In this document: piece by piece, positions 43,622 through 57,236 of the stretch
How the letters are laid out: each line of letters opens with the position of its first letter
Position numbering within the stretch: position 1 is the first letter of the stretch
NCBI RefSeq assembly: GCF_947169325.1
Contig: NZ_CAMVPN010000005.1
Coordinates: 1 to 64,000 of the forward strand
Direction of reading: 5' to 3'
DNA length: 64,000 nucleotides
Source: an uncultured Methanobrevibacter sp.
GTDB lineage: Archaea; Methanobacteriota; Methanobacteria; Methanobacteriales; Methanobacteriaceae
Position numbers and translations under genes: made by a program
The notes under the pieces: generated by a model
What the model was told of the DNA's origin: nothing
Seen by the model: only the letters and a program-made list of their open reading frames with translations
The model's database searches: none

Positions 43622-44665
43622 ATGGGTAAAACTAGGATTGAATGGATTGATTTGGTACGGGCAATAGCTATTCTGACTGTCCTATACATTCATGCGACAG
43701 ATGGAATATTTATAATATCCTCGGATGCGATAACCAACTATACTATTTATTCAAGGATTTTCAACTTCGCATCCCTTTTTATTGGCCGTATTGGGGTTCC
43801 GTTCTTTTTAATGATTACCGGTTATCTGTTACTTGACAGGGCTTATGACGATGAGAGGACCCAGAAGTTTTGGCAGAAAAATTGTAAGGGTCTGATTATT
43901 GTAACTGTGCTTTGGGCAATAATCTATGTTATCAGCCTGCAGTTTTTAACCGTTGGCAGCAGCCAGGTTAACTTTTCAGAGGCTGGAACATTGTTCTTTT
44001 CTCACATGTGGTATATGCCGATGATTATTGGAATGTATCTTTCAATGCCGTTTGTTGCAAGTGCCCTGAAACACTTTGAAGTAAGCACAATCTACCAGGC
44101 AACCATTGTATTTACGCTTTTGGCGTTCCTGCTTCCCTTCGTCACATTAATTTGTGCAATGCATGGAATTTCAGGGGTGGCCATTCAATATTGTCTTGGT
44201 TTCAGTGGTGGAATCTATGGAATTTATATCATTTTGGGATATCTTGTCAAAAAAGGTCAATTTAAAAATATTGAAAGCTACAAGTTATGGATACTCGCCA
44301 TAATTTCATTTTTAATCTGTGTCGGATTCCAGTATTATGCTTTCATTATTAACTATGATTTCTTCCTGTGGTATGAGTTCCCGTTCATTTTGCTTGGATC
44401 ATTTGCACTCTTTGAGCTATGTTCAAGATGCGGCAGCGTAAGGTTTTACAGTGGAGTTAAGGTGTTGTCAAAATACTCATTTGCGGTGTTTTTAATACAT
44501 AACCTGTTCAGATTGCCATTGCTTCCACTTGTTGTAGTTCTACCATATTCAGAACCGGTCAAAGCGATAATCTTATGGGTCTTATTGGTGATATTCAGTT
44601 TCACAGCGGCTGCAATTATCTATAGGATTCCAAGATTCGGTAAGTATATTTTGTACATGAGATAA
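43622..44665 (+). CDS. Acyltransferase 3 family membrane protein
   Basis: RIEWIDLVRAIAILTVLYIHATDG...GVPFFLMITGYLLLDR. Confidence 0.85.
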   Translation: MGKTRIEWIDLVRAIAILTVLYIHATDGIFIISSDAITNYTIYSRIFNFASLFIGRIGVPFFLMITGYLLLDRAYDDERTQKFWQKNCKGLIIVTVLWAIIYVISLQFLTVGSSQVNFSEAGTLFFSHMWYMPMIIGMYLSMPFVASALKHFEVSTIYQATIVFTLLAFLLPFVTLICAMHGISGVAIQYCLGFSGGIYGIYIILGYLVKKGQFKNIESYKLWILAIISFLICVGFQYYAFIINYDFFLWYEFPFILLGSFALFELCSRCGSVRFYSGVKVLSKYSFAVFLIHNLFRLPLLPLVVVLPYSEPVKAIILWVLLVIFSFTAAAIIYRIPRFGKYILYMR

Positions 44666-44681
44666 TCATTCAATTATCTCT
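44660..44681 (+). terminator. Hairpin plus T-tract holding both convergent stop codons
   Basis: GAGATAAT-CATTCA-ATTATCTC followed by TTTTTTTATTT; plus-strand TAA 44663-44665 and minus-strand TGA 44668-44666 lie inside. Confidence 0.65.
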
Positions 44682-45529
44682 TTTTTTATTTCTTTAAATG
44701 CTTCTTTTGCCTCAGGAATTGGGAATAATGGATATATGTGGAATTGTCCTCCACCTGAGATTAATCTGACATTAACGTTGCTCTTTTTGAGTTTATCACA
44801 GTATTCTACAATGTCCTTATAGAAGATTTCATTGGTTCCGGCAAAAATCAGTGTTTTTGAAAGTCCCGCATTGTCCCCATAAGTCGGGCTTACCCTGTAG
44901 TCTTTGGTATCCAGGTCTCCGGCCCAAAACTTTCCGATTTGCCTAAGTCCAACCTCTCCCAGGATAGGGTCATTTTCACTGTCGTATGGAGTATTGCTCA
45001 TGGAAATGTCAACCCATGGTGAAAATGCGATAATGTGTTTAGGTTGGGGTAAATCAATAGTTTTCAGATATTGTGCAAAGGATAATACGAATCCTCCGCC
45101 TGCAGAGTCGCCCATCAGTGTAATGTTTTTGTTGGTTTGAAGCAGGTCTAGGTACAGTTGCGTAACGCCCTCAAAAGTTTCATGCCATTTATGCAAAGGA
45201 GCGAGTCCGTAAACGGGTGAAAGTACAAATGCATTCAATTTTCGTGATAGCTTCAGGCAATATAAATGATGCTGATAATTAATTTCATTTACGTAAGCTC
45301 CGCCATGTAGGTATAGTATTATGTTTTTTGATTTTTCTTCATTTCCATATGTGAAAACCTGCATTCCATTAATCTCTCTGCTTTTGAAAATGCTTTTGAC
45401 TTCTTTTGTTGGCTCTTTTGATTTTTTATCTAAAAATTCACTTACTGCCTCTTGCGAGTCCATATACTTTGGTTTTGTGAATTTCAAAATCAGTTCTGCC
45501 ATTCTTGAAATGAATGATGGATTGGTCAT
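44666..45529 (-). CDS. Alpha/beta hydrolase fold esterase (HSL-like)
   Basis: IILYLHGGAYVNE...LMGDSAGGGFVLSFAQYL. Confidence 0.87.
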   Translation of the reverse strand: MTNPSFISRMAELILKFTKPKYMDSQEAVSEFLDKKSKEPTKEVKSIFKSREINGMQVFTYGNEEKSKNIILYLHGGAYVNEINYQHHLYCLKLSRKLNAFVLSPVYGLAPLHKWHETFEGVTQLYLDLLQTNKNITLMGDSAGGGFVLSFAQYLKTIDLPQPKHIIAFSPWVDISMSNTPYDSENDPILGEVGLRQIGKFWAGDLDTKDYRVSPTYGDNAGLSKTLIFAGTNEIFYKDIVEYCDKLKKSNVNVRLISGGGQFHIYPLFPIPEAKEAFKEIKKEIIE

Positions 45530-45560
45530 GAAAATCTAATTATATTAAAAAGAAAAAATT

Positions 45561-45579
45561 GTAGATGATAATCATCTAC
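45561..45579 (-). terminator. Hairpin plus T-tract after the Cna-B-like gene
   Basis: GTAGATGAT-A-ATCATCTAC; minus strand continues AATTTTTTCTTTTT. Confidence 0.6.
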
Positions 45580-45583
45580 TCAA

Positions 45584-46327
45584 TTATTTTTTACGTGAAA
45601 ATGGAACAAACGCAGCTGCAAATGCCACAATGACTAAAACGATGACAGGAATACCTGTATTTCTTAGTTGTGTTTTTGTGGCCTGTTTAGGTTTTTTATC
45701 AGTTTTTTTGATAACCTTTTTCTCTACTTTCTTAACGACTTCTGTTTTTTCTTTGTTTGGTGAAGTTGTTATTGGACTGTCATCACCTGTAGTTTCCGTT
45801 TCGTTTTCATCAGTAGTGTTTGTGTCTGTTTCACCCTCTTCGGTTTCATTTTCTTCTGTAGTGTTGTTTTCGTCAGTACCTAACGCTTCATTTGAGTCGC
45901 TGTCATTCTGGGCGTTATTGTCATCAGCCTGTAAATTCTCATCATTTGCGCTTCCCAATGCATCCTCTTTAAGAGTGTTTGTAATTACAAATCCGCTTGA
46001 AGCACTTCCGCTTGTTGAAATGGAATAATCTGAAAGGCTTTCGACCTGTTTTACGGAATAACTTCCGTCTTCGCCAACGGTAAATTTCGCTGACCATGAG
46101 TTGTCGGCACTTAATTTTTTACTGTCAACAACCTTTCCATCTTTAATCAGGTTTACAGTTATGGATGCTGGTCTGTCAGTTTGACTGTCGCCATTCCAGT
46201 TGATTTTAACTGAAATTGTTTTTGAGGAGTCGGTTCCGTCATCTGATGCATCCGCAGCAGAAATGAAACTGACGCTTGCGACTAAAAAGACCGCAACCAA
46301 CAGCACTGTGAACAATTTCCTATTCAT
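45584..46327 (-). CDS. Secreted Cna-B-like domain protein with Thr/Glu-rich stalk and LRNTG-TM-RKK tail
   Basis: Start MNRKLFTVLLVAVFLVASVSFISAADA; SVKINWNGDSQTDRPASITVNLIKDGK...SGFVITNTLK; C-terminus QLRNTGIPVIVLVIVAFAAAFVPFSRKK. Confidence 0.8.
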   Translation of the reverse strand: MNRKLFTVLLVAVFLVASVSFISAADASDDGTDSSKTISVKINWNGDSQTDRPASITVNLIKDGKVVDSKKLSADNSWSAKFTVGEDGSYSVKQVESLSDYSISTSGSASSGFVITNTLKEDALGSANDENLQADDNNAQNDSDSNEALGTDENNTTEENETEEGETDTNTTDENETETTGDDSPITTSPNKEKTEVVKKVEKKVIKKTDKKPKQATKTQLRNTGIPVIVLVIVAFAAAFVPFSRKK

Positions 46328-46403
46328 TTTTAAAATCCTCCTTTTGATGTTCAAATTAGTTTAATGGTATTTTTTGATAAATAAAAGGGTTGGAATAATT
46401 AGA

Positions 46404-49262
<2,859 letters not shown>

Positions 49263-49269
49263 ATCACCA

Positions 49270-50076
49270 TTATAATATAGTTTTTAAAGGAATTTCAGGA
49301 ACTTTGCTTTTGTGTTCGCTCCTGATGACTTTTGTAATAATCATATCAACATCATCTACTGAAATATTTAGCTTGTCTGCTATTTCAGTGTTTTTCATGT
49401 CTTTATCGGCATAGAGATAAAGAATTTGATCAAGCAAATCATAGCCCATTCCTATTTCAGCCTCGTCGGTCTGGCCTTTCCATAATCCTGCACGGGGAGG
49501 TTTTGTAACAATTTCCTCAGGAAGGCCCATATATTCGCCTAGCTTGAAAACTTCGCTTTTGTACAAATCTCCGATAGGCTCCATATCGCATGCGCCATCT
49601 CCATGCTTTGTGAAATAGCCAATCAGGATTTCACTTTTATTTCCGGTTCCGCTGACCAGGTAATTTTTATGATTTGCAAAATAATAAATGATTGACATTC
49701 TGATTCTGGCCTTGAGGTTTCCAATGGCCAAATCGTTTTCTTCAAGTTGTGTCTTTAATAAAAATTCATTTAAAATGCCGTCGATTGCTATTTGCCTGTA
49801 ATCGATTCCAAGCTTTTTCGCTATTTCGGCTCCATGAACTGTATCTTCAGCTGGTGTTGTACTGGATGGCAGGACAATTCCAAACACGTTTTCGCTGCCA
49901 ACGGCTTCACATGCAAGATAAGCTGTCAATGTGGAATCGATTCCACCGCTTAATCCGACAACGATTCCGTTGGTTTTGGATTCGCTGACTTTGGATTTTA
50001 TAAAATCAACAATATCCGTTTTTGTCTTTTCTAGGTCTATGTCTGGTATTTCACTAATATTTTCACCAACCTTCAA
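49270..50076 (-). CDS. nadE: NAD+ synthase (NH3-dependent)
   Basis: [23 protein letters not shown]...[22 protein letters not shown]. Confidence 0.96.
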   Translation of the reverse strand: MKVGENISEIPDIDLEKTKTDIVDFIKSKVSESKTNGIVVGLSGGIDSTLTAYLACEAVGSENVFGIVLPSSTTPAEDTVHGAEIAKKLGIDYRQIAIDGILNEFLLKTQLEENDLAIGNLKARIRMSIIYYFANHKNYLVSGTGNKSEILIGYFTKHGDGACDMEPIGDLYKSEVFKLGEYMGLPEEIVTKPPRAGLWKGQTDEAEIGMGYDLLDQILYLYADKDMKNTEIADKLNISVDDVDMIITKVIRSEHKSKVPEIPLKTIL

Positions 50077-50125
50077 ATCATTTATACATAAACTAATATG
50101 TCATTATTAATTTATATATTAATTG

Positions 50126-50521
50126 ATGATGAATGTAGAACTTATTTGCGAAAAATCATTTTCCGATGTTGATAATGAAATTCTTAACAGATTCATTGAG
50201 TTTCAAAAAGCCCTGATTGACAAAGATAAGGAAAAGCTTAATGATATAATCCTTGATGATTACCAATTGGTCCACATGTCCGGAAAAACCCAATCCAAAG
50301 AGGAATTCATTGGTGAAGTGATGGATGGGACATTGAACTACTACAGGTCTGAAATTGAAGATCCGACAATCCTTTGGGATGATGATGAGAATGCATCTTT
50401 GATAGCGGATGTCACATTAACGGCCAAGGTTTATGGAATAAAGGGGAAATGGACATTGAATACCGTTGCAAGCTTTGTAAAAATTGATGATGAATGGTAT
50501 TTTGGAAAATGGGATAACTGA
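50126..50521 (+). CDS. NTF2/SnoaL-like (DUF4440-type) small protein
   Basis: DNEILNRFIEFQKALIDKDKEKLNDIILDDYQLVHMSGKTQSKEEFIGEV. Confidence 0.75.
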   Translation: MMNVELICEKSFSDVDNEILNRFIEFQKALIDKDKEKLNDIILDDYQLVHMSGKTQSKEEFIGEVMDGTLNYYRSEIEDPTILWDDDENASLIADVTLTAKVYGIKGKWTLNTVASFVKIDDEWYFGKWDN

Positions 50522-50633
50522 TTTTCAATCTTCTATCGAGTTGTAATTTTCACGGCACTGCAATGAAAGAAAAATTGCAATCCTGGTAAAATAACTAACT
50601 TTATATACTAAGAAAAATTAAAATAACATTTAG

Positions 50634-51683
<1,050 letters not shown>

Positions 51684-51696
51684 AAAAATAAAAAAT

Positions 51697-51725
51697 AAGT
51701 TAAAATAAATTAATTATTTTAACTT
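51697..51725. terminator. 12-bp perfect hairpin between arsA and a convergent small membrane gene
   Basis: AAGTTAAAATAA-ATTAA-TTATTTTAACTT then CTATCCTTTTTTTTC. Confidence 0.6.
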
Positions 51726-52067
51726 CTATCCTTTTTTTTCTTCAAAAAACCATCCTAAAAACATTGTTATTGCAAACAATGCCAATATCAGCAGGCTATC
51801 TGAAGTCGATCCCTTGTTGGTGAAGTCCATGAAAACGGAATTCACGAAATAGATTATAAAAAGGATTATTCCAGCTACACAAAATAGGATTGACAATATC
51901 CTGTTTTCATATTTTGTCCTGTATCTTGCTAAAAGATTCATTAACAGGTATATTATAGCCAAAGCCAGTAAAAACAGGAATACAAATGAATATTCCGGCA
52001 TTTGGGATGCGCATATCAGCAATATCACAATTGCAATTCCTGTAAATATCAATTCTGTTTTGTTCAT
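51726..52067 (-). CDS. Small multi-pass membrane protein (hypothetical)
   Basis: 113 aa, four hydrophobic helices; third gene of an apparent operon with the adhesin-like gene. Confidence 0.6.
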   Translation of the reverse strand: MNKTELIFTGIAIVILLICASQMPEYSFVFLFLLALAIIYLLMNLLARYRTKYENRILSILFCVAGIILFIIYFVNSVFMDFTNKGSTSDSLLILALFAITMFLGWFFEEKKG

Positions 52068-52083
52068 CAGATCGCCTTTTGAT

Positions 52084-52266
52084 TTATTTTGTCAGGTATT
52101 TGACAGCATTCACAAATATGATGATGCCCATAATTGTTGTAACCACGCCATTGAACGGCATGTTTAAGCTTACCAAAATGATTTCATATATGAGACATAT
52201 GATGAATATTATGTCCAATATCTGCATTATTCTTGATTGTTTTTTAAAGTAGTCTATGATTTTCAT
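52084..52266 (-). CDS. Small membrane protein (60 aa, hypothetical)
   Basis: MKIIDYFKKQSRIMQILDIIFIICLIYEIILVSLNMPFNGVVTTIMGIIIFVNAVKYLTK; ATGA overlap with the upstream gene stop. Confidence 0.6.
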   Translation of the reverse strand: MKIIDYFKKQSRIMQILDIIFIICLIYEIILVSLNMPFNGVVTTIMGIIIFVNAVKYLTK

Positions 52267-55166
52267 TTGATTGCACTCCAACTCTTGTCCCAGTATTTTG
52301 TTGGAACATTAAATGGGCTCCAGGTCTCGTCGCTGAAATACTTGTAAGTTTCGGTTTTTGTCAGGTTTCTTGTTTTCCCATCACTAATATATTTTGCATT
52401 ATCCCTATTTAAAGTAAGGTCACTTTTGATTTCAACTTCAATGAAATCGTATCCGCCCTTGCTGTTTGGAATGTTGTATACCTTCTTGTTCTGCTGATAT
52501 CCCGGTCTGGTGAATGTAATTGTGTCCATTACCGAATGCCAGTATTTGTCTTCAACGAATTCGTTTCTTGCGTCAACTCCAACCTGCTGTATGAAGACCA
52601 TTGTTCCAAGAATGCTTAAAACAGCCTTTGTTGCTCCTTGTATGGTTTTTCCACCAATGAATGTCAAAACCTTATATGCCATTTTACTCATCGGATGGAT
52701 TTGATCAAACAGTTCTGTTATTTTTGTTTTTGCTGATGAAAACATGTTCAATGCTTTTTCCAGTCCTGAAATCTGGTCGGCAGGCAGTTTGGTAATGCTG
52801 CAGCAGTCACACACGGTTTTAATCGATGCTCCTTTGTATGTTGCATTGCCGTTGGAATAGATGACATTAACGACGCCGCTTGTGGTGTTGACGATGATTG
52901 CTGAGTTGCTTTTGTCTTCAGCAAACAGATACAGCATTTCTCCAATTTGTGTAATTCCTGTTTTGCTTTTGCTTATGGCAATGAGCATGTTGTCCTGTGA
53001 ATTTGTAGTAAAGTTCATAAATCTTGATGAAATGTCTTCCAGACTGTATTCCTCCAGATTGGGCAATTGCAGGGAATTGATGAATCTGAACAGAACAGCA
53101 TCCTCGGCACTGCCCTTAACGTCCATTCCCATATCTGCATTTAAGATGTTCAGATATGTGTCATCAAGATTTATTCCTCCTAAAATGGTCACTGTATGGC
53201 CTCTCTTCCATGTCACGTCAAATTTGCCTGCATACTCGTCGGCCAGTTTGTCTGCAAGCCATGCTGTTTCTAGGGATGCAAGATGCATTCCGTAAACGTT
53301 CATGACTCCAAACCTGTCCTTGTAAAGCTTGTTTTTGCCAATCCAATCCTTCAGTATTGCTGGTGTTATCTTTTCGTTGATGATGCTGTATGCCTGAAGC
53401 ACTTCAAAGCCCACGGTTTTGCGGTACTTGTCTGCAAGGCCGTAGCTGATTGTTTCTCCTTTTTCAAGTTCCGCTTTTCCATTGACAAAGAATTTTGTAA
53501 TGATGTCTTCCTTGGAAACGTATCCTTCAATGCTTCTTCCAAAATAGGTAAATGTCACTGGAGTGTTCGTATTTACAAATTTTATTGATTTTGTATTGTG
53601 AGTTGTAATTTCATCGTAGCTTTTGTAGTTGAAATCATATATGGTCTTCTGATAATATTTGGCCAGGCTGTATCTCAATCCCATTTCATCAAAGCTTTGT
53701 GTCATAATACCTACCTTTGCGGTGATCTTGTCATTTTGCATATATGTCAATACTTCTCCGTTGAATTGCCCCTTGTCTGCATAAAATCCGAACAGTTCCA
53801 CATTATCGCCGGTATTTGACCGGTAGTCGATTTGGGTAAATCCGTTTGCATTTGAGATGATTATTCCATTGCCCTTCAATTTGCTTTTGTTCTTGTCGCT
53901 TTGAATTGCACCGCCGTCAAAAGGCACCAGATGACTTTTATAGCCAATCACTATTGAATTGACACCATCAATCCTGATGTTTGAAAACAATTGGCTTTTA
54001 TTGCCAATCTGTACGGTAAAAATCTCATTTTTTGGCATTTTTATGATTCCGTTGATTCCGGTCTTAAGGGAATATACGGTGTTTTCATATACGTAATTGC
54101 ATGTCACGTTGACGTAATCTGGAATAAGGGTGGTGTGAGTAAATGTGGTGGGTCGAATCTGCTTGTTGACTGTTATCTTATTGCTGACCTTAAGCCCGTC
54201 ATATTCGGTTGTTATTGTATATTTTCCCCCATCCAAACTCAATTCAATCCCTGCAATTCCGTTTTTGTTTGTCTTTGCGGTGTATGTTTTCCCGTTCACT
54301 TTAACGGTTACCTTTTTGTTTGGAGATGCCTTTCCGTAGCTGTTCAATATTTTCACGGTGAATTTTCCCTTTTGTGTTTCATTGAATGTCAGATCGCTTG
54401 TTTCAATCAGCGATTTGATTGTCACGGTTTTCTGAATGCTTTCCGATGTTTTCGAGTTTGTAACTGAAATGCTGTATTTTCCAGGCTTCAGGTCAATGGA
54501 AAGCTTTCCAATGCCTTTGCTGTTTGTTTTAACAGAGTATGTTTTCCCGTTCAGCTTAATCTTTACCTGTGTATTTTTGATAAGCTTTCCTTTCTTGTCA
54601 TAGAATGTTGCGGAATATTTTGCCGTGTTCTTGTAGTATTTCGAAAAGTCGCTGCATTTTATTGTGCTTTTTATTGTTACGGTACTTTTGGCGCTGCAGG
54701 CCTCAAATTCATTGTTTCCGCCACATGAGCTTAACACTGAGTATGTTCCGCTTTTATAGTTGAGGTTTATTGAAGCCTTTCCCTTCTTGTCAGTTGTCTT
54801 TGTGAAGGTTTCTCCGTTGATTTTGATTTGAACCTTCGCATTTGAGATTACCTTTTTGTTGTATTTCAGTGTCACTGTAAATTTGCTGCCGTCCTTATAA
54901 TACATTTTCACGTCCGGTGCGGTCAGTGTGGGTTTCTTCTTTGTCACGGTAGACGACTTTACAGTATTTTCGCTTGCGCTTAATTTTTCTACATCTTCTG
55001 TTGCTTGAAGTTCATCGCTGTTTTCTATGGTTGCTTGATATAATTCTTCATATTCCGGTTGCTGTATACTTGTTACGGTTTCATTTTCATTATTTGCCGC
55101 TGAAACGGCAGATATCAAAAAAACTAATAAGAAAATGAACGCTATGGTGTTTATTTTTCTATTCAT
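52263..55166 (-). CDS. Large secreted adhesin-like protein with Ig-like repeats and a C-terminal globular region
   Basis: MNRKINTIAFIFLLVFLISAVSAANNENE; repeated VKINGxTYxxKTNxxGxAxxxLxxxxGxYxI units; later VCDCC motif. Confidence 0.82.
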   Translation of the reverse strand: MNRKINTIAFIFLLVFLISAVSAANNENETVTSIQQPEYEELYQATIENSDELQATEDVEKLSASENTVKSSTVTKKKPTLTAPDVKMYYKDGSKFTVTLKYNKKVISNAKVQIKINGETFTKTTDKKGKASINLNYKSGTYSVLSSCGGNNEFEACSAKSTVTIKSTIKCSDFSKYYKNTAKYSATFYDKKGKLIKNTQVKIKLNGKTYSVKTNSKGIGKLSIDLKPGKYSISVTNSKTSESIQKTVTIKSLIETSDLTFNETQKGKFTVKILNSYGKASPNKKVTVKVNGKTYTAKTNKNGIAGIELSLDGGKYTITTEYDGLKVSNKITVNKQIRPTTFTHTTLIPDYVNVTCNYVYENTVYSLKTGINGIIKMPKNEIFTVQIGNKSQLFSNIRIDGVNSIVIGYKSHLVPFDGGAIQSDKNKSKLKGNGIIISNANGFTQIDYRSNTGDNVELFGFYADKGQFNGEVLTYMQNDKITAKVGIMTQSFDEMGLRYSLAKYYQKTIYDFNYKSYDEITTHNTKSIKFVNTNTPVTFTYFGRSIEGYVSKEDIITKFFVNGKAELEKGETISYGLADKYRKTVGFEVLQAYSIINEKITPAILKDWIGKNKLYKDRFGVMNVYGMHLASLETAWLADKLADEYAGKFDVTWKRGHTVTILGGINLDDTYLNILNADMGMDVKGSAEDAVLFRFINSLQLPNLEEYSLEDISSRFMNFTTNSQDNMLIAISKSKTGITQIGEMLYLFAEDKSNSAIIVNTTSGVVNVIYSNGNATYKGASIKTVCDCCSITKLPADQISGLEKALNMFSSAKTKITELFDQIHPMSKMAYKVLTFIGGKTIQGATKAVLSILGTMVFIQQVGVDARNEFVEDKYWHSVMDTITFTRPGYQQNKKVYNIPNSKGGYDFIEVEIKSDLTLNRDNAKYISDGKTRNLTKTETYKYFSDETWSPFNVPTKYWDKSWSAIK

Positions 55167-55295
55167 AGTATCTACCTTGATTGTCAATTTCATTTCAAAA
55201 TCAACAATCAAAGTATGCCTTCTATGATATAAATGCTTTAATCTTTAAAACAAATCGTAAATGCTTTTTAAAATGAATTTAGGACATCAATAGTT

Positions 55296-55931
55296 CTAAT
55301 ATATGACCATAATGCACATATAGGTAAATTCGCTTGTGGCAATGTCATTCAATGTGGCCTCGACAATTCTTTCATCAGGATAGCTGAGGCGTTCACATAC
55401 GACAACTTTACGTGTCGGCTCAACACCATTGTCAAGCAAAAACTGCGCCATGTCCTTCACCTTTCTTGAAGGAAGCGCAATGGTGGTCTTTCCATTGTTT
55501 ATCACCGGCAGAATCTCTTCAATGTTTTCCCGACCATGGAATGTCATTACATTGGCATTGTCCCATTGTATGTGGCATCTGGCGGCCGCAAGCTGAAGCG
55601 AACTGATTCCTGGAATGACTTCAATGCTTTCCTTTGGAAAACCGATTTCACCGGATAATCTCAAAACGGTATTCAAAACTCCTGAAAAGCCCGGATCTCC
55701 TGTTGATAATATTGACACCGTATTTCCGTCATAAGCCAGCTGGACTCCTTTTTTCAATGTGTCGACAAGTTCCTTGACGTTGAATGCAATTGTATTTTGA
55801 ACGTCATCAAACAGTTCGATTGCGCGTGTGCTTCCGACGGTGTAGTCACTGGCCTTAACGGTATCAACTGCCTTTTTGGTTAAGTATTCGCTTGAACCTG
55901 GTCCAATTCCAATAATATAAATTTTTCCACA
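55296..55931 (-). CDS. cbiE: Cobalt-precorrin-7 (C5)-methyltransferase CbiE-like
   Basis: MCGKIYIIGIGPGSSEYLTKKAVDTVKASDYTVG...ILSTGDPGFSGVL...VIPGISSLQLAAAR. Confidence 0.87.
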   Translation of the reverse strand, partial: CGKIYIIGIGPGSSEYLTKKAVDTVKASDYTVGSTRAIELFDDVQNTIAFNVKELVDTLKKGVQLAYDGNTVSILSTGDPGFSGVLNTVLRLSGEIGFPKESIEVIPGISSLQLAAARCHIQWDNANVMTFHGRENIEEILPVINNGKTTIALPSRKVKDMAQFLLDNGVEPTRKVVVCERLSYPDERIVEATLNDIATSEFTYMCIMVIY

Positions 55932-55935
55932 CATT

Positions 55936-56319
55936 TTAACCATCAATTTCCAATCTTTCTTTGAAAGTCTCTTTCAATTCCTCACGGGTCTCATCCGAAT
56001 AGCTGTTGTCGTTTTCATCGTGCAATGTAAACATTGCCAGTTCGTAAACGATTCTGTTCATGGATTTGCCGTATTCGGTCAGGTAATATTCTGTTGTAAC
56101 CGGTGTGGTGTTCACGACGACCTTTTCAATCAGCCCGTTTTCTTCCAGTTCCTTAAGGCAGTTTGACAATACCTTATTGCTTAATTTTGGCTTGTCCTCC
56201 TTGAATTCCTTGAAATGCTTCTTTCCGAAAAACATGTCACGGATAATTTGGATGCTCCATTTCTTGTTAATTAGGTTTAAGGTTTTATCGACAGGACAGA
56301 CTGTTTTTTCGAAGTTCAT
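55936..56319 (-). CDS. HxlR-family winged-helix regulator with N-terminal Cys
   Basis: MNFEKTVCPVDKTLNLINKKWSIQIIRDMFFGKKHFKEFKEDKPKLSNKVLSNCLKELEENGLI. Confidence 0.92.
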   Translation of the reverse strand: MNFEKTVCPVDKTLNLINKKWSIQIIRDMFFGKKHFKEFKEDKPKLSNKVLSNCLKELEENGLIEKVVVNTTPVTTEYYLTEYGKSMNRIVYELAMFTLHDENDNSYSDETREELKETFKERLEIDG

Positions 56320-56356
56320 AATAATACTTTGTTTAAATATTATATATCTTTTTTCA

Positions 56357-56391
56357 GTTACTTTCAGGTAACCCGGTTGCTTTTAGGTTAC
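56357..56391. promoter_or_regulatory. Two tandem 16-bp dyads (putative HxlR operator) between divergent TATA boxes
   Basis: GTTACTTTCAGGTAAC-CCG-GTTGCTTTTAGGTTAC; flanked by minus TATA-like sequence (56347-56337) and plus TATA-like ATTTAAATAA (56399-56408). Confidence 0.75.
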
Positions 56392-56450
56392 AAAAATCAT
56401 TTAAATAACCAAAATAAATTATTATTAATCGAATTTAAGGGGGATGAAAT

Positions 56451-57236
56451 ATGAATACAACAGAACAGTTGGATTTTTTAATAGACTATTTGCTTGACGA
56501 GAGAAATGATTTCACAGACATTCCACATGACCTTCAAAGCAAAAAGGGTTTGTTTAGGGCATTGATGAATATAAGAATGCCTGGTGAAGTGTCTGATGAA
56601 TTTCTAAAGATTCAGGATGACTATTTGACCGCTGAAACATTGAATAAGACATTGACATCTCCAAACGATATTGAGGAGGTTAAAGGCAGAATTGCACTTT
56701 GGCAGGGCGACATTACCACATTGAAAGTCGATGCCATCGTCAATGCGGCCAATTCAAAACTGCTAGGATGCTTCATACCTATGCACAACTGCATCGATAA
56801 TGTCATACATTCCTCTGCAGGCGTTCAGCTGAGGTTGGCCTGCGATGAAATAATGAAAGCCCAGGGAAGGGACGAGGCAGTCGGACGCGCTAAAATCACT
56901 CCTGCTTATAACCTTCCTTCAAAGCATGTGATTCACACTGTCGGACCTGCAATTCCACAGGGTTCAAAACCTTCACACACAGATTGCGAAGCGCTTGCAA
57001 GCTGTTATAAGGCATGTATGGAAATTGCCGATGAAAATGAACTTGAGTCATTGGCATTTTGCTGCATTTCAACAGGAGTTTTCAATTTCCCGAAGGGTTT
57101 AGCGGCACAGATTGCCATTGAAACCGTTGAGGAGTATTTGAATTCAAATGATTCCTGTTTGAAATGCGTGATTTTTGATGTATTTGATGACGGCGACTAT
57201 CTGATTTATAAAAATTTGTTATGGGGTGATGAATAA
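56451..57236 (+). CDS. Zinc-type macrodomain protein (protein-ADP-ribose hydrolase class)
   Basis: [53 protein letters not shown]; GCFxPxHxCIDNxIH signature; SRP-independent, soluble. Confidence 0.9.
   Translation: MNTTEQLDFLIDYLLDERNDFTDIPHDLQSKKGLFRALMNIRMPGEVSDEFLKIQDDYLTAETLNKTLTSPNDIEEVKGRIALWQGDITTLKVDAIVNAANSKLLGCFIPMHNCIDNVIHSSAGVQLRLACDEIMKAQGRDEAVGRAKITPAYNLPSKHVIHTVGPAIPQGSKPSHTDCEALASCYKACMEIADENELESLAFCCISTGVFNFPKGLAAQIAIETVEEYLNSNDSCLKCVIFDVFDDGDYLIYKNLLWGDE

Noticed and set aside
52263-55166. Ig-like repeats in the large secreted protein as a DNA repeat or mobile element
   Set aside because: Repeats are protein-level Ig-like modules with diverged DNA, common in Methanobrevibacter adhesin-like proteins.
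55296-55931. CbiE as a functional part of the HxlR/macro-SirTM system
   Set aside because: It lies downstream of hxlR on the same strand, but cobalamin/corrinoid methyltransferase function gives no clear link; it is more likely incidental operon neighbourhood.
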